NCBI RefSeq assembly: GCF_015356755.1
Contig: NZ_JADFCO010000063.1
Coordinates: 186,001 to 250,000, forward strand
From: Nonlabens antarcticus
GTDB taxonomy: Bacteria; Bacteroidota; Bacteroidia; Flavobacteriales; Flavobacteriaceae
DNA: 64,000 bases
Reading direction: 5' to 3'
Part shown: positions 43,460 to 53,917 of the stretch, one piece after another
Numbering within the stretch: position 1 is the first letter of the stretch
Layout of the letters: the number at the start of each line of letters is the position of its first letter
Notes under the pieces: model-generated
Seen by the model: the letters and a program-made list of their open reading frames with translations, nothing else
Told to the model about the DNA's origin: nothing
Databases searched by the model: none
Made by a program: the position numbers and the translations under genes

Positions 43460-43542
43460 CGTTTGAAAAAATACCAAGACCAACAACCATAACACCATCG
43501 CTGATTTAAATGCTAATTTAGCCAACTGAATAAACAACCTAC

Positions 43543-44478
43543 ATGTTACCACTTAAAGTCATTTGGAACCCGCTCGAAGGAATTGAATTAGGGTTTTTTA
43601 CCTTACATTTTTATAGTCTTTCCTATGTAATTGCTTTCGTTTTAGGATGGTACATTATAAAGCCCATTTTTAAAAAGGATGGTATCCACCTTGATAAACT
43701 AGACCCTTTATTTATGTACACCGTTGTGGGATGTCTTGCAGGTGCACGATTAGGTCATTATTTATTTTACGAACCAGAAACATTTATTACAGATCCCCTA
43801 CACGTATTCCTTCCATTTAGAATCAGCCCATTTGAATGGACAGGTTTTGCGGGTATGGCGAGTCATGGTGCTGCAATAGGAATTATGATTGCCATGTATT
43901 TCTATAGTAAAAAGCACTTGAAGAAACACATGTTTTATATTCTGGATAGGATTGTGATTCCTACTGCTATAGGTGGCGCGTTTGTTCGTCTGGGCAACTT
44001 GATGAACAGTGAGATCGTTGGTAAGATTACAAACGTGGACTGGGCGTTTAAATTTGTGCGTGACACGTCAGATCCTGCAGTTAGGGATGCCTTGTATTCT
44101 ACTGGAATAAGAGATACAGACAAGGCAATAGATGCTGTGGTGAGTGACCCTCAATTTGCGAGTCTATTAGATTCCATTCCTTGGCGTCACCCTTCTCAGA
44201 TTTATGAAGCTTTAGGTTACACCTGTCTTTTTGTGATCTTGATGTTGGTCTATTGGAAAACGGATAAGAAGCAAAAAGTGGGTTACATACTTGGCCTATT
44301 CTTTGTTTTGTTGTTCGTTATAAGATTCTTTGTGGAGTTTGTGAAGATTAAACAAGTTGAAGGTGGAGAGAATTTCATTTTTGGTTTGAATACGGGTCAG
44401 ATGTTGAGTATTCCTTTTATAATTTTAGGGTTAGTTCTCATGTTTAGACCGGAAAGCTGGTTGAAACGGGAAGTTTAG
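43543..44478 (+). CDS. lgt: prolipoprotein diacylglyceryl transferase
   Basis: A 311-residue inner-membrane enzyme that adds diacylglycerol to the lipobox cysteine of lipoproteins, the first step in their maturation. About seven membrane helices are seen. Conserved sites: SYVIAFVLGWY, GCLAGARLGHYLFYEP, GMASHGAAIG, the lgt signature GGAFVRLGNLMNSEIVGK, WRHPSQIYEALGY and FVIRFFVEFVK. Many of its likely substrates are encoded in this same window. It follows yidD after 83 bases, probably in one transcript with cysS. Confidence 0.96.
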   Translation: MLPLKVIWNPLEGIELGFFTLHFYSLSYVIAFVLGWYIIKPIFKKDGIHLDKLDPLFMYTVVGCLAGARLGHYLFYEPETFITDPLHVFLPFRISPFEWTGFAGMASHGAAIGIMIAMYFYSKKHLKKHMFYILDRIVIPTAIGGAFVRLGNLMNSEIVGKITNVDWAFKFVRDTSDPAVRDALYSTGIRDTDKAIDAVVSDPQFASLLDSIPWRHPSQIYEALGYTCLFVILMLVYWKTDKKQKVGYILGLFFVLLFVIRFFVEFVKIKQVEGGENFIFGLNTGQMLSIPFIILGLVLMFRPESWLKREV

Positions 44479-44777
44479 ATTGTAAGGCTATTGAAGGAAT
44501 TTAGAGAGTTGCACTGCTCACACCATCCAGCCTCATCTTTATCTAATAATGACTCAAAACATTTAGTGCTTATATTCTCACAAGATTAATTCCTAGATCG
44601 CTTTAGAAATTGGTATTGAAATTTGCTACATAACATACGCAGCGAACCATTCATGCTCTTGCGCGTGGGTTTTTGACTCATAGTTTCCTTATATTATTCT
44701 TATACAATAGTTTGACGCTTCAACCAGCAGTGGCTTTAATACGGTTTAAAGTCAAAAGGTTATTTGTTCGATCAAGT
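44479..44777. other. intergenic region without visible features
   Basis: About 300 bases downstream of lgt. I find no gene, hairpin terminator or repeat that I can support here. Confidence 0.5.
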
Positions 44778-45059
44778 TTATTCCATTTTAGGTATCGTCA
44801 ATAATAAACAAAGCCAAAATAATGACCATAGAAGTCCAAACGCGTTTATGATCAATAGTTCAACCTTACTATTAAATTGTTTCTTGAAAGTCAGTCCGGC
44901 AGGTACAAGAAGCAGATTTATTGAAAGTGAAATAGGTAATATGAGGGGTACATTCTCAAAAGCATCATCTAACGATTTGATAGTAATATAACTAAATAGC
45001 AAAAAGTAGATATTAGTCAAGATTAAAAGTATCGATATTGTCCGGTTAGCTGTTTTCAT
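44778..45059 (-). CDS. small membrane protein of unknown function
   Basis: A 93-residue protein with three hydrophobic segments (about residues 7-29, 38-56 and 66-90) and few charged residues. No family is recognised. An overlapping plus-strand frame exists, but it lacks a protein-like composition; this strand has proper membrane helices and a plausible start. It stands alone in a gene-poor stretch. Confidence 0.5.
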   Translation of the reverse strand: MKTANRTISILLILTNIYFLLFSYITIKSLDDAFENVPLILPISLSINLLLVPAGLTFKKQFNSKVELLIINAFGLLWSLFWLCLLLTIPKME

Positions 45060-45228
45060 TTTGTGTTTGCCTACTATAATTGGCTCTCCCTACTATCACT
45101 GCTCATTTTATGGATGCATTGAAATCTATTAACCATGCTCAACTTCAATCGCGAGGACTTCCTTCTGACTTTCTTCAAGAAGGCCTATTGAAACTGTCAT
45201 AAACTCCCGCAAACCTAATAGTTAATTC

Positions 45229-45242
45229 ACTTTTGCGAAAGC
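45229..45242. repeat. GCTTTCGCGAAAGC palindrome, site 11 (two changes)
   Basis: ACTTTTGCGAAAGC in the gap downstream of secDF. Confidence 0.6.
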
Positions 45243-45284
45243 GGAACACACAATTTATTTCACTTTTTAATTAGAATTCATGCA

Positions 45285-45317
45285 TAAAAAAACGCCTGAG
45301 TATTAACTCAGGCGTTT
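45285..45317 (-). terminator. intrinsic terminator after secDF
   Basis: An 11-bp perfect stem (AAACGCCTGAG / CTCAGGCGTTT) with loop TATTAA and a T-run on the minus strand, 24 bases after the secDF stop. Confidence 0.92.
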
Positions 45318-45340
45318 CTGTATTTAAGATCTAGATCACA

Positions 45341-48300
45341 CTAATCCACTTCCTTTTCTGGAATCGATTTGCGTGGTCTTGCTTTTGTCTTTCTCAAAGT
45401 ATCATACATGATTGGCGTTGCAATGAATACTGATGAGTAAGTTCCTACTACAACTCCTATGATCAATGCAAACATAAATCCTCGAATAGATTCTCCACCG
45501 AATGTAAATATCGCAAGCAATACGATCAACGTAGTAAGCGACGTATTCAATGTACGAGAGATTGTGCTGTTGATGGCACCGTTAACCGTGCGAGCGAAAT
45601 CCCAGTTGGTTTTCTCTGCAATGAACTCTCTGATTCTATCAAATACAACTACCGTATCATTCAGGGAATAACCAATTACCGTCAGGATCGCTGCAATAAA
45701 CGCTTGGTCAATTTCCATATTGAAAGGTAAGAATCGATAACATGCTGAGAAAATACCTAGTAAGATAATAACATCATGGAATACCGCAAGTACAGCACCT
45801 AATGAGAATTGCCATCTGCGGAATCGTATCAATATATAAAGGAACACAACGATCAACGATCCGAAAATCGCATATAGAGATCCTGTTAAAATATCATCTG
45901 CAATGGTAGGACCTACCTGGAAATTAGACATAATACCATATTCCTTGCCTTCCACACTCACATCACCGAATTCTAGCTGGGTCATGTCTGCAGGAAGATA
46001 TTCTTTCAATGAATTATAAAGTTTACCTTCAATATCTGCACTGGCCTCACTATCATCCATTTCAATACCGTACTTGGTACTGATGGCAAGTTGATTGTCT
46101 GCACCGTAAGTTTTCACTTCTGCACTTCCGAAAACTGCATCATCGCTCAATACGCTGGCAACCTCGGTCGCATTCATGTCTTGTTCAAAACGAACTGTGT
46201 ACTTACGTCCACCTGTGAAATCAATACCTAAGTTCAATTGGAACGTAGCTAATGATATTAAACTGGCAACAATTAAAACACCGGATAAAATGTACGCACC
46301 TTTTCTTTTCTTAAGAAAATCAATATTCACATTAGTAAACCAGTTCTTAGTAATTGCAGTGGTGAAATCAATGAACTTACCTTTTTTACCGTAACGGTCG
46401 ATGAACAATCTAGTAATGAAAATCGCTGTAAATAACGATGTTAAAATACCGATCATCAATGTAGTTGCAAAACCTTGAATAGGTCCTGTTCCAAAAATGT
46501 AAAGGATCGCAGCGGTTAAGAATGTTGTGATATTCGCATCAAGGATGGAACTCAAAGCATTGTTGAAACCATCTTTAATACTATCAGCTTGGGATTTTCC
46601 TTTGGCCAGTTCTTCCTTGATCCTCTCAAAGATCAGAACGTTTGCATCTACAGAAATACCTATGGTCAATACAATACCCGCAATTCCAGGTAAGGTCAAA
46701 ACCGCCCCAAAGGACGCCAGCGCACCGAATATGAATAAAATATTTACTAGCAAGGCAACGTCAGCATATAAACCGGCGCGTCCGTAATAGAAAAACATCC
46801 ATACTAGTACTAGTAATAACGCAATTGCAAAAGACCAAAGTCCAGCAGTAATTGCTTCTTGACCTAAGGATGGCCCGATCACTTCGCTTTGAATGATTTC
46901 TGCTTTTGCAGGTAATTTTCCGGCTTTAAGTACCGTAGCAAGATCTTCTGCATCGGCAACGGTAAAGTTACCAGAGATCTGACTATTTCCACCAGTAATA
47001 GGACCGTCATTAATTCCAGGAGCACTGTATACCGTATTGTCTAATACAACGGCAACTTGAGTTTGATTTTGGAAAGCTTCTGTAGTCATCTGTTCCCAGA
47101 TTTTGGACCCTTCAGAATTCATGGACATACTCACGATAACATTATTATTAATGCCGTAATCTTGTTTTGCATTAGTGATAACACCTCCAGAAAGAGGGGC
47201 TTCATCCTGTGCATTTGCACGCAATGCATAAAGGTCAATTAACTCGTAACCTAATTCATTATTCAATTCTGGACGTCCCCATGCAAATTTCAGAAAGCGT
47301 TGTTCAGGATTTAGTTTCCCACGTGCTTGCTTATCATTCAAATACTTTTGAATCAATTCTTGATCACTGGCTCTAAACGTAGCAATGATCGGACCTGTAC
47401 CATTTCCTGGAGCAAGTACTCTGGAAAGTATGGGGTTTTTATCAAGTTGGTCCTGATCTGCAACTGCTACATCCTCAACTTCATTAGAATTATTATTCAA
47501 TAAATCTTCCAGGGTGTTGTCATTCTGTTGAACGGCAACTGCTGTGTCCACCGCAACGGTAGTAGAATCTATATCAGCAGGATTTTTCTCGTTTGCGATT
47601 TTTTCTGCCCAATAGGTATCCGCAGCCATTAGATAAGGCGCTACATCACTAGCTTTATATACATGCCAAAACTCCAAAAGTGCCGTTCCAACAAGTAATT
47701 GTTTTACTCGTTTCACGTCTTTCTCTCCTGGCATCTCGATCAAAATTCTTCCAGAACTTCCTAGTTGTTGAATGTTAGGCTGTGTTGTACCAAACTTATC
47801 AATCCGCTTTCTCAATACGTCAAAAGCACTAACCATATAAGATTGAAGCTCTTCTCTTAAAACAGGAGCAACATCGCTATTAGACATATCAAAGTTGATA
47901 CGTCCTTCCATTTCTTGATTTGCAAAAATGTCTGGGGAAGCAAGTTGTGCTCCATCAATTGCCTCAAACTCTTCAATGAAGTAGTCAAAGTAATCTTGTT
48001 GACCGTCCTTGATGCGCTCATCTGCACGATCCAGTGCCGTACGGAAATCTCCATCAGTAGATCCATCTGCCATACCTACTAATAGGTCGCGTATGGAAAT
48101 TTGAAGAATCACATTAATACCACCTTTAAGGTCAAGACCTTTTTTGAGTTCATTATCCTTAGCGCTTGCATAGGTTGTGTAACCACCCCAAATGTCCTTA
48201 TTTGACACAGAATCCAGATATCTTTTTCTGGTTTCTTCAATCAGTGTTGGTGCATTTGGAGCATCTTTATCTACCATGCTTATAGCATAAGCTTCCGCAT

Positions 48301-48400
48301 CATTCTCAACACTATTGGTAATGATCGTGTAAGTAAGTTGGTAGATACAAACTGCTGCAAAAATGATCGCGAAGAATCTGATCAGTCCTTTATTTTGCAT
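45341..48400 (-). CDS. secDF: protein translocase SecDF fusion
   Basis: A 1019-residue inner-membrane protein in which SecD and SecF are fused; it uses the proton gradient to help pull proteins through SecYEG. The SecD half (to about 660) has LKKGLDLKGGINVILQI, a large periplasmic P1 domain with an Asn/Asp-rich insert near residues 275-310, and TIGISVDANVLIFERIKEEL. The SecF half begins near INFLKKRK (here NIDFLKKRKGAYILSG), with LNLGIDFTGGRKYTVRF and VIGYSLNDTVVVFDRIRE. Twelve membrane helices are expected. Fusion is the rule in Bacteroidota. yajC is encoded at 7.3 kb. Confidence 0.96.
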   Translation of the reverse strand: MQNKGLIRFFAIIFAAVCIYQLTYTIITNSVENDAEAYAISMVDKDAPNAPTLIEETRKRYLDSVSNKDIWGGYTTYASAKDNELKKGLDLKGGINVILQISIRDLLVGMADGSTDGDFRTALDRADERIKDGQQDYFDYFIEEFEAIDGAQLASPDIFANQEMEGRINFDMSNSDVAPVLREELQSYMVSAFDVLRKRIDKFGTTQPNIQQLGSSGRILIEMPGEKDVKRVKQLLVGTALLEFWHVYKASDVAPYLMAADTYWAEKIANEKNPADIDSTTVAVDTAVAVQQNDNTLEDLLNNNSNEVEDVAVADQDQLDKNPILSRVLAPGNGTGPIIATFRASDQELIQKYLNDKQARGKLNPEQRFLKFAWGRPELNNELGYELIDLYALRANAQDEAPLSGGVITNAKQDYGINNNVIVSMSMNSEGSKIWEQMTTEAFQNQTQVAVVLDNTVYSAPGINDGPITGGNSQISGNFTVADAEDLATVLKAGKLPAKAEIIQSEVIGPSLGQEAITAGLWSFAIALLLVLVWMFFYYGRAGLYADVALLVNILFIFGALASFGAVLTLPGIAGIVLTIGISVDANVLIFERIKEELAKGKSQADSIKDGFNNALSSILDANITTFLTAAILYIFGTGPIQGFATTLMIGILTSLFTAIFITRLFIDRYGKKGKFIDFTTAITKNWFTNVNIDFLKKRKGAYILSGVLIVASLISLATFQLNLGIDFTGGRKYTVRFEQDMNATEVASVLSDDAVFGSAEVKTYGADNQLAISTKYGIEMDDSEASADIEGKLYNSLKEYLPADMTQLEFGDVSVEGKEYGIMSNFQVGPTIADDILTGSLYAIFGSLIVVFLYILIRFRRWQFSLGAVLAVFHDVIILLGIFSACYRFLPFNMEIDQAFIAAILTVIGYSLNDTVVVFDRIREFIAEKTNWDFARTVNGAINSTISRTLNTSLTTLIVLLAIFTFGGESIRGFMFALIIGVVVGTYSSVFIATPIMYDTLRKTKARPRKSIPEKEVD

Positions 48401-48437
48401 TCTCTAAATCTTTAATTGTTGTTAAAATTTGAAGGAG

Positions 48438-48468
48438 CAAATATAGGCTTTCGAGTTTCTACTGGCAA
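48438..48468 (-). promoter_or_regulatory. Bacteroidota-type promoter of secDF
   Basis: On the minus strand, TTG (CAA at 48466-48468), 20 bases, TATATTTG (48438-48445), 37 bases before the secDF start. Confidence 0.65.
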
Positions 48469-48539
48469 TTAAAATTACTTTCGCAACCCTACTGTAATTC
48501 AGCCGGTTAATAATTTATTTTAATAGTTAATGTGTTTCC

Positions 48540-48553
48540 GCTTTCGCGAAAGC
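48540..48553. repeat. GCTTTCGCGAAAGC palindrome, site 12
   Basis: Exact copy between mdh and secDF. Confidence 0.95.
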
Positions 48554-48613
48554 GTATGATCCACATCCTCATATCCTACTATCAATATCATTTAATCTTT
48601 CAAAATAGAGAAC

Positions 48614-48647
48614 ACAAAAAAACCGCCTAGTGCTAGACTAGACGGTT
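48614..48647 (-). terminator. intrinsic terminator after mdh
   Basis: A stem AACCG-C-CTAGT / ACTAG-A-CGGTT with one mismatch, followed on the minus strand by a T-run; 22 bases after the mdh stop. Confidence 0.85.
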
Positions 48648-48669
48648 GTTACAATGTTCTTGTAAACTA

Positions 48670-49590
48670 TTATAAAAGTTTATTAGTAGCCTTTACACCC
48701 TCGGCACTTTTATGCATATGCTCTTTCTCTGCATCTGTCAGGTCAATCTCGACTATCTTTTCTATACCGTTTGCTCCCAGAATTACAGGAACTCCTATAC
48801 ATAGATCAGATAGCCCATATTCACCATCTAATAAAGCGCTACATGGAAACATTTTTTTCTGGTCGCAGGCAATTGCTTGAACTAAACCTGAAACTGCAGC
48901 TCCTGGTGCATACCAGGCACTAGTTCCTAATAATTTAGTAAGCGTTGCTCCACCTACTTTGGTATCTTCCATTACCTGATTCAATCGATCCTCGCTTAAA
49001 AATTCACTTACCGGCACGCTATTGCGAGTGGCAAGTCTGGTCAAGGGCACCATTCCAGTATCACTATGACCACCTATTACCATACCGTCAACATCAGAAA
49101 TAGGAGCTTCTAGAGCCTCAGCAAGTCTGTATTTGAAACGAGCACTATCAAGTGCACCACCCATTCCTATAATTTTATTTTTAGGAAGACCCGTTGCTTT
49201 ATGAGCGAGATAGGTCATTGTATCCATAGGGTTTGAAACTACAATCAACACCACATCTGGTGATTCCTTGACGATACTTTCTGATACTGATTTTACTATA
49301 CCAGCATTTATACCTATTAATTCTTCACGTGACATTCCAGGTTTGCGAGGAATTCCAGAAGTAATGACAGCGATATGACTGCCCGCAGTTTTAGAATAAT
49401 CGTTAGTAACACCAGTGATTTTAGTGTCAAAACCATTGAGCGATGCGGTTTGCATTAAGTCCATTGCTTTACCTTCTGCAAAGCCTTCTTTAATATCTAG
49501 CAATACAACCTCACTAGCGAAATCCTTGATAGCAATATATTCTGCACAACTTGCACCTACTGCGCCTGCTCCTACTACGGTAACTTTCAT
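48670..49590 (-). CDS. mdh: malate dehydrogenase (LDH-like type)
   Basis: A 306-residue NAD-dependent enzyme of the citric-acid cycle, oxidising malate to oxaloacetate. Motifs: VTVVGAGAVGASCAEYIA at the NAD site, VVLLDIKEGFAEGKAMDL with the NAD-binding Asp, ITSGIPRKPGMSREELIGINAGI with the mobile-loop arginines, VSNPMDTMTYL, GMGGALDSARFKYRLAE and the catalytic IGGHSDTGMVPL. I start at the ATG at 49590. The frame is open for 33 more codons, but these run through the intergenic palindrome (49618-49639) and have no similarity. Confidence 0.96.
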   Translation of the reverse strand: MKVTVVGAGAVGASCAEYIAIKDFASEVVLLDIKEGFAEGKAMDLMQTASLNGFDTKITGVTNDYSKTAGSHIAVITSGIPRKPGMSREELIGINAGIVKSVSESIVKESPDVVLIVVSNPMDTMTYLAHKATGLPKNKIIGMGGALDSARFKYRLAEALEAPISDVDGMVIGGHSDTGMVPLTRLATRNSVPVSEFLSEDRLNQVMEDTKVGGATLTKLLGTSAWYAPGAAVSGLVQAIACDQKKMFPCSALLDGEYGLSDLCIGVPVILGANGIEKIVEIDLTDAEKEHMHKSAEGVKATNKLL

Positions 49591-49617
49591 AACTGTTATT
49601 TTTTTATGTTGGATTAA

Positions 49618-49639
49618 TTTCGCTTTCGCGAAAGCGAAA
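49618..49639. repeat. GCTTTCGCGAAAGC palindrome, site 13
   Basis: Exact copy with a 22-base perfect palindromic extension, 28 bases upstream of mdh; it may overlap the mdh promoter region. Confidence 0.95.
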
Positions 49640-49815
49640 CAGTCCATATTCCGCGCTATAAAAGTAATAAAAAACAGCTTAATTAGCACCCTTATCTTTC
49701 AGGATATGAGTCGTTTTAAGCCCTATAGACGCTAAAGTTTTCTTAAGTCACTCCGACGAACTATGATTATCGAATGGCCGATTGTAAAAAAATAAGAAAA
49801 CAAAACAACTCGCAT

Positions 49816-50238
49816 TTAAAAAATTGAAGACTGCACAACATACTTTCTAAACTGATATATAGAAAACAGTCCGATAAAACCCTCAGCGATGATTCCAAAA
49901 ACATAGCCTCCAGTAGGAATACCATCGATAATTATACTTAATAGGCGTCCCGTGGCAAGAGTTAACATAAATAAGATATTGAGCTGTGTTGCTATTTTCC
50001 AATACCTAGATTTCCAAACGCCTGCAATCCAAACGCCACAGATTCCTAGGTATAAACACATGATAGCTCGCAACATATTTGCCAGATCAACGGACTGGAC
50101 CTCTATATCCAAATGATCGGGAAGGATCGCTGGTGATCCATAAATGATTGCTGTAGGGACAACTATCGCAATAGACAATAGCAAGTGTGAATTTTTCAAA
50201 AGCCAATGCACCTTTTCTTTCCTATGTTCCCTTTTCAT
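49816..50238 (-). CDS. DUF4345-like membrane protein
   Basis: A 140-residue protein with four membrane helices. The pattern LRAIMCLYLGICGVWIAGVWKSRYWKIATQLNILFMLTLATGRLLSIIIDGIPTGGYVFGIIAEGFIGLFSIYQF corresponds to what I recall of DUF4345: an LRA..GLYL block, a GR-L-S---DG-P segment, and a conserved late glutamate. Function is unknown. It stands alone between mdh and gyrB. A TATTTTTG box at 50266-50273 could be its promoter, with a TTG at a sub-optimal 15 bases. Confidence 0.65.
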   Translation of the reverse strand: MKREHRKEKVHWLLKNSHLLLSIAIVVPTAIIYGSPAILPDHLDIEVQSVDLANMLRAIMCLYLGICGVWIAGVWKSRYWKIATQLNILFMLTLATGRLLSIIIDGIPTGGYVFGIIAEGFIGLFSIYQFRKYVVQSSIF

Positions 50239-50412
50239 TTTAATCCTTTATTGAATTATTTTTTCCAAAAATAAAATTTAAGATAACACAAAGAAACTTT
50301 GTTGGTAGCACTGCTTCAGTCCAATTGAAAGATTCAAAACTAAATTCATTTTAAAGCAATTACTTATTATAATTTACTATTCAAAATTGACATTATAAGC
50401 TGTACTAAGCGG

Positions 50413-50449
50413 TAAAAAAAATCCCGCTGCAATTAGATTGCAGCGGGAT
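50413..50449 (-). terminator. intrinsic terminator after gyrB
   Basis: A 13-bp perfect stem (ATCCCGCTGCAAT / ATTGCAGCGGGAT) with loop TAG and an eight-T run on the minus strand, 21 bases after the gyrB stop. Confidence 0.95.
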
Positions 50450-50470
50450 AATTATATACTTCAGTCTGAT

Positions 50471-52414
<1,944 letters not shown>

Positions 52415-52574
52415 TTAGTAAAAATCTGCGTTTTTGCGTAATAAACAAATATAACAAACCATTAGTGTTTACAGTGGCTTGGGCTGTTTATAAGCTCCTA
52501 AGTTATTAACAATATATTACAAAGACGTCCATACTAAAATAAACAAAACACAGTTATACCTCAAAATAACCCGC

Positions 52575-53114
52575 GTGAAAAATTTCAAAATCTTCCTGGT
52601 CCTTTTTAGTATTTCTGCTATACTGACAGCTCAAAGCCTGGGCTTCTCAAATCTTGATAAAAGCCCGCTGGATGTGGTAATGTATAGAGATGCAGATCAA
52701 TCTGCCGTGGCGCGGATCATTTACAGCCGTCCCTCCAAAAATGACCGCATTATTTTTGGGGATTTAGTTCCTTACAATCAAGTCTGGAGAACTGGTGCTA
52801 ATGAAGCTACAGAGGTTACATTTTATAAAGATGTAATGATTGAGGATCAAAAGGTATTTGCTGGTACTTACAGTATTTATACGGTGCCCGGAGAGGAAGA
52901 ATGGACTTTCATCCTTAATAGTGACACTACCCAGTCTGGAATGGATTATACGGAAAGCCACACTGTTTTTAAAACTGCGATGGATGTCTTTCCAGCCCCT
53001 CAAACCATAGAGTCTTTTTCCATAAATTTTAGTGAAGAGCTAGAAGGCGCAACGCTATTTATGGGCTGGGATGATCGCATCGCCAGCGTTAAATTTAAAG
53101 TCGCCCTGCCTTAA
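52575..53114 (+). CDS. DUF2911 secreted protein
   Basis: A 179-residue protein starting at GTG, with a signal peptide (KNFKIFLVLFSISAILTAQ). The body is one DUF2911 domain: SAVARIIYSRPSKNDRIIFGDLVPYNQVWRTGANEATEVTFYKDVMIEDQKVFAGTYSIYTVPGEEEWTFILN, with the conserved VWRTGANEAT and AGTYSIYTVP blocks. Function is unknown; it probably acts in the periplasm. Its stop overlaps that of the convergent queE gene (shared TTAA), leaving no space for a terminator. Confidence 0.92.
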   Translation: MKNFKIFLVLFSISAILTAQSLGFSNLDKSPLDVVMYRDADQSAVARIIYSRPSKNDRIIFGDLVPYNQVWRTGANEATEVTFYKDVMIEDQKVFAGTYSIYTVPGEEEWTFILNSDTTQSGMDYTESHTVFKTAMDVFPAPQTIESFSINFSEELEGATLFMGWDDRIASVKFKVALP

Positions 53115-53740
53115 GGTATATTCAAATACTTATGCGTCTGCAAGGAAACCCGCCATTCTGGATTCTCCATTACAAAATCCGTGATAAGTGGTATCATTTT
53201 CTCCCGCACTGACCATTCTGGCTGTAAAAATAATGTGCAGTTTGAAGATACTTTAGCTGCTTCCGCTTTCGCGAAAGCGAAGTCACTTTTATTAAAGATA
53301 ATCATCTTCAACTCATCAGCACGATCATAGATTTCTGCAACTGGCATTTTGAGCTTCTTGGGAGAAAGGCAAATCCAGTCCCAAACTCCGGACATAGGAT
53401 AAGCGCCGCTGGTTTCAATATGCACTTTCATCCCACGTTCCTTCAAGCTATGGGTTAATGGCGCCATATTCCAGGTAAGTGGCTCACCTCCTGTTATAAC
53501 AATCGTTTTACTCCATTTGTCTGCATTTTGTACAATCTGGTCAATATGTGTAGGAGGATGTGTCTCTGCATTCCAGCTTTCCTTAACATCACACCAGTGG
53601 CAACCCACATCACAACCACCCACTCTTATAAAATAAGCAGCGGTTCCCGTATGAAATCCTTCCCCTTGAATAGTGTAGAATTCCTCCATTAGAGGCAACA
53701 TTGTTCCTGTATTTACCTGGTCTTGTATCGTCTTTTCCAT
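53111..53740 (-). CDS. queE: 7-carboxy-7-deazaguanine synthase QueE
   Basis: A 209-residue radical-SAM enzyme forming the deazaguanine ring of queuosine precursors. The iron-sulfur cysteines C43, C47 and C50 lie in GGCDVGCHWCDVKESW, the CX3CX2C spacing normal for QueE. EEFYTIQGEGFHTGTAAYFIR and ITGGEPLTW complete the signature, and LSPKKLKMP and LQPEW follow. A palindrome copy inside the gene encodes DFAFAKAEA in a surface region. A TATTTTTG box eight bases before the start may be the promoter. folE upstream in the same pathway is at 41 kb. Confidence 0.95.
   Translation of the reverse strand: MEKTIQDQVNTGTMLPLMEEFYTIQGEGFHTGTAAYFIRVGGCDVGCHWCDVKESWNAETHPPTHIDQIVQNADKWSKTIVITGGEPLTWNMAPLTHSLKERGMKVHIETSGAYPMSGVWDWICLSPKKLKMPVAEIYDRADELKMIIFNKSDFAFAKAEAAKVSSNCTLFLQPEWSVREKMIPLITDFVMENPEWRVSLQTHKYLNIP
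53264..53279. repeat. GCTTTCGCGAAAGC palindrome, site 14 (coding)
   Basis: Exact copy inside queE, read as AFAKAEA. Confidence 0.95.
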
Positions 53741-53917
53741 GCGACTGCAAAAATAAATCTTTCCATTGTACTGTGGAACCTTTAGCCCTATGAAACTAGG
53801 CGGTTTATTGTTTATTACAATAAGTATTAAAGATTCTTTCTTTCCTCAGGTCTCTCTATTTACAGCTCATTTCCTAAAAGTGCTTTTTTCTTTTACTTTT
53901 GTTTGAAATCCTAAACC

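Noticed and set aside
44764-44991. Plus-strand frame of 75 codons
   Set aside because: It overlaps a minus-strand frame with three membrane helices and has no signal of its own.
49591-49689. N-terminal extension of malate dehydrogenase
   Set aside because: The extra codons run through the intergenic palindrome and lack similarity; the Rossmann motif begins at the ATG at 49590.
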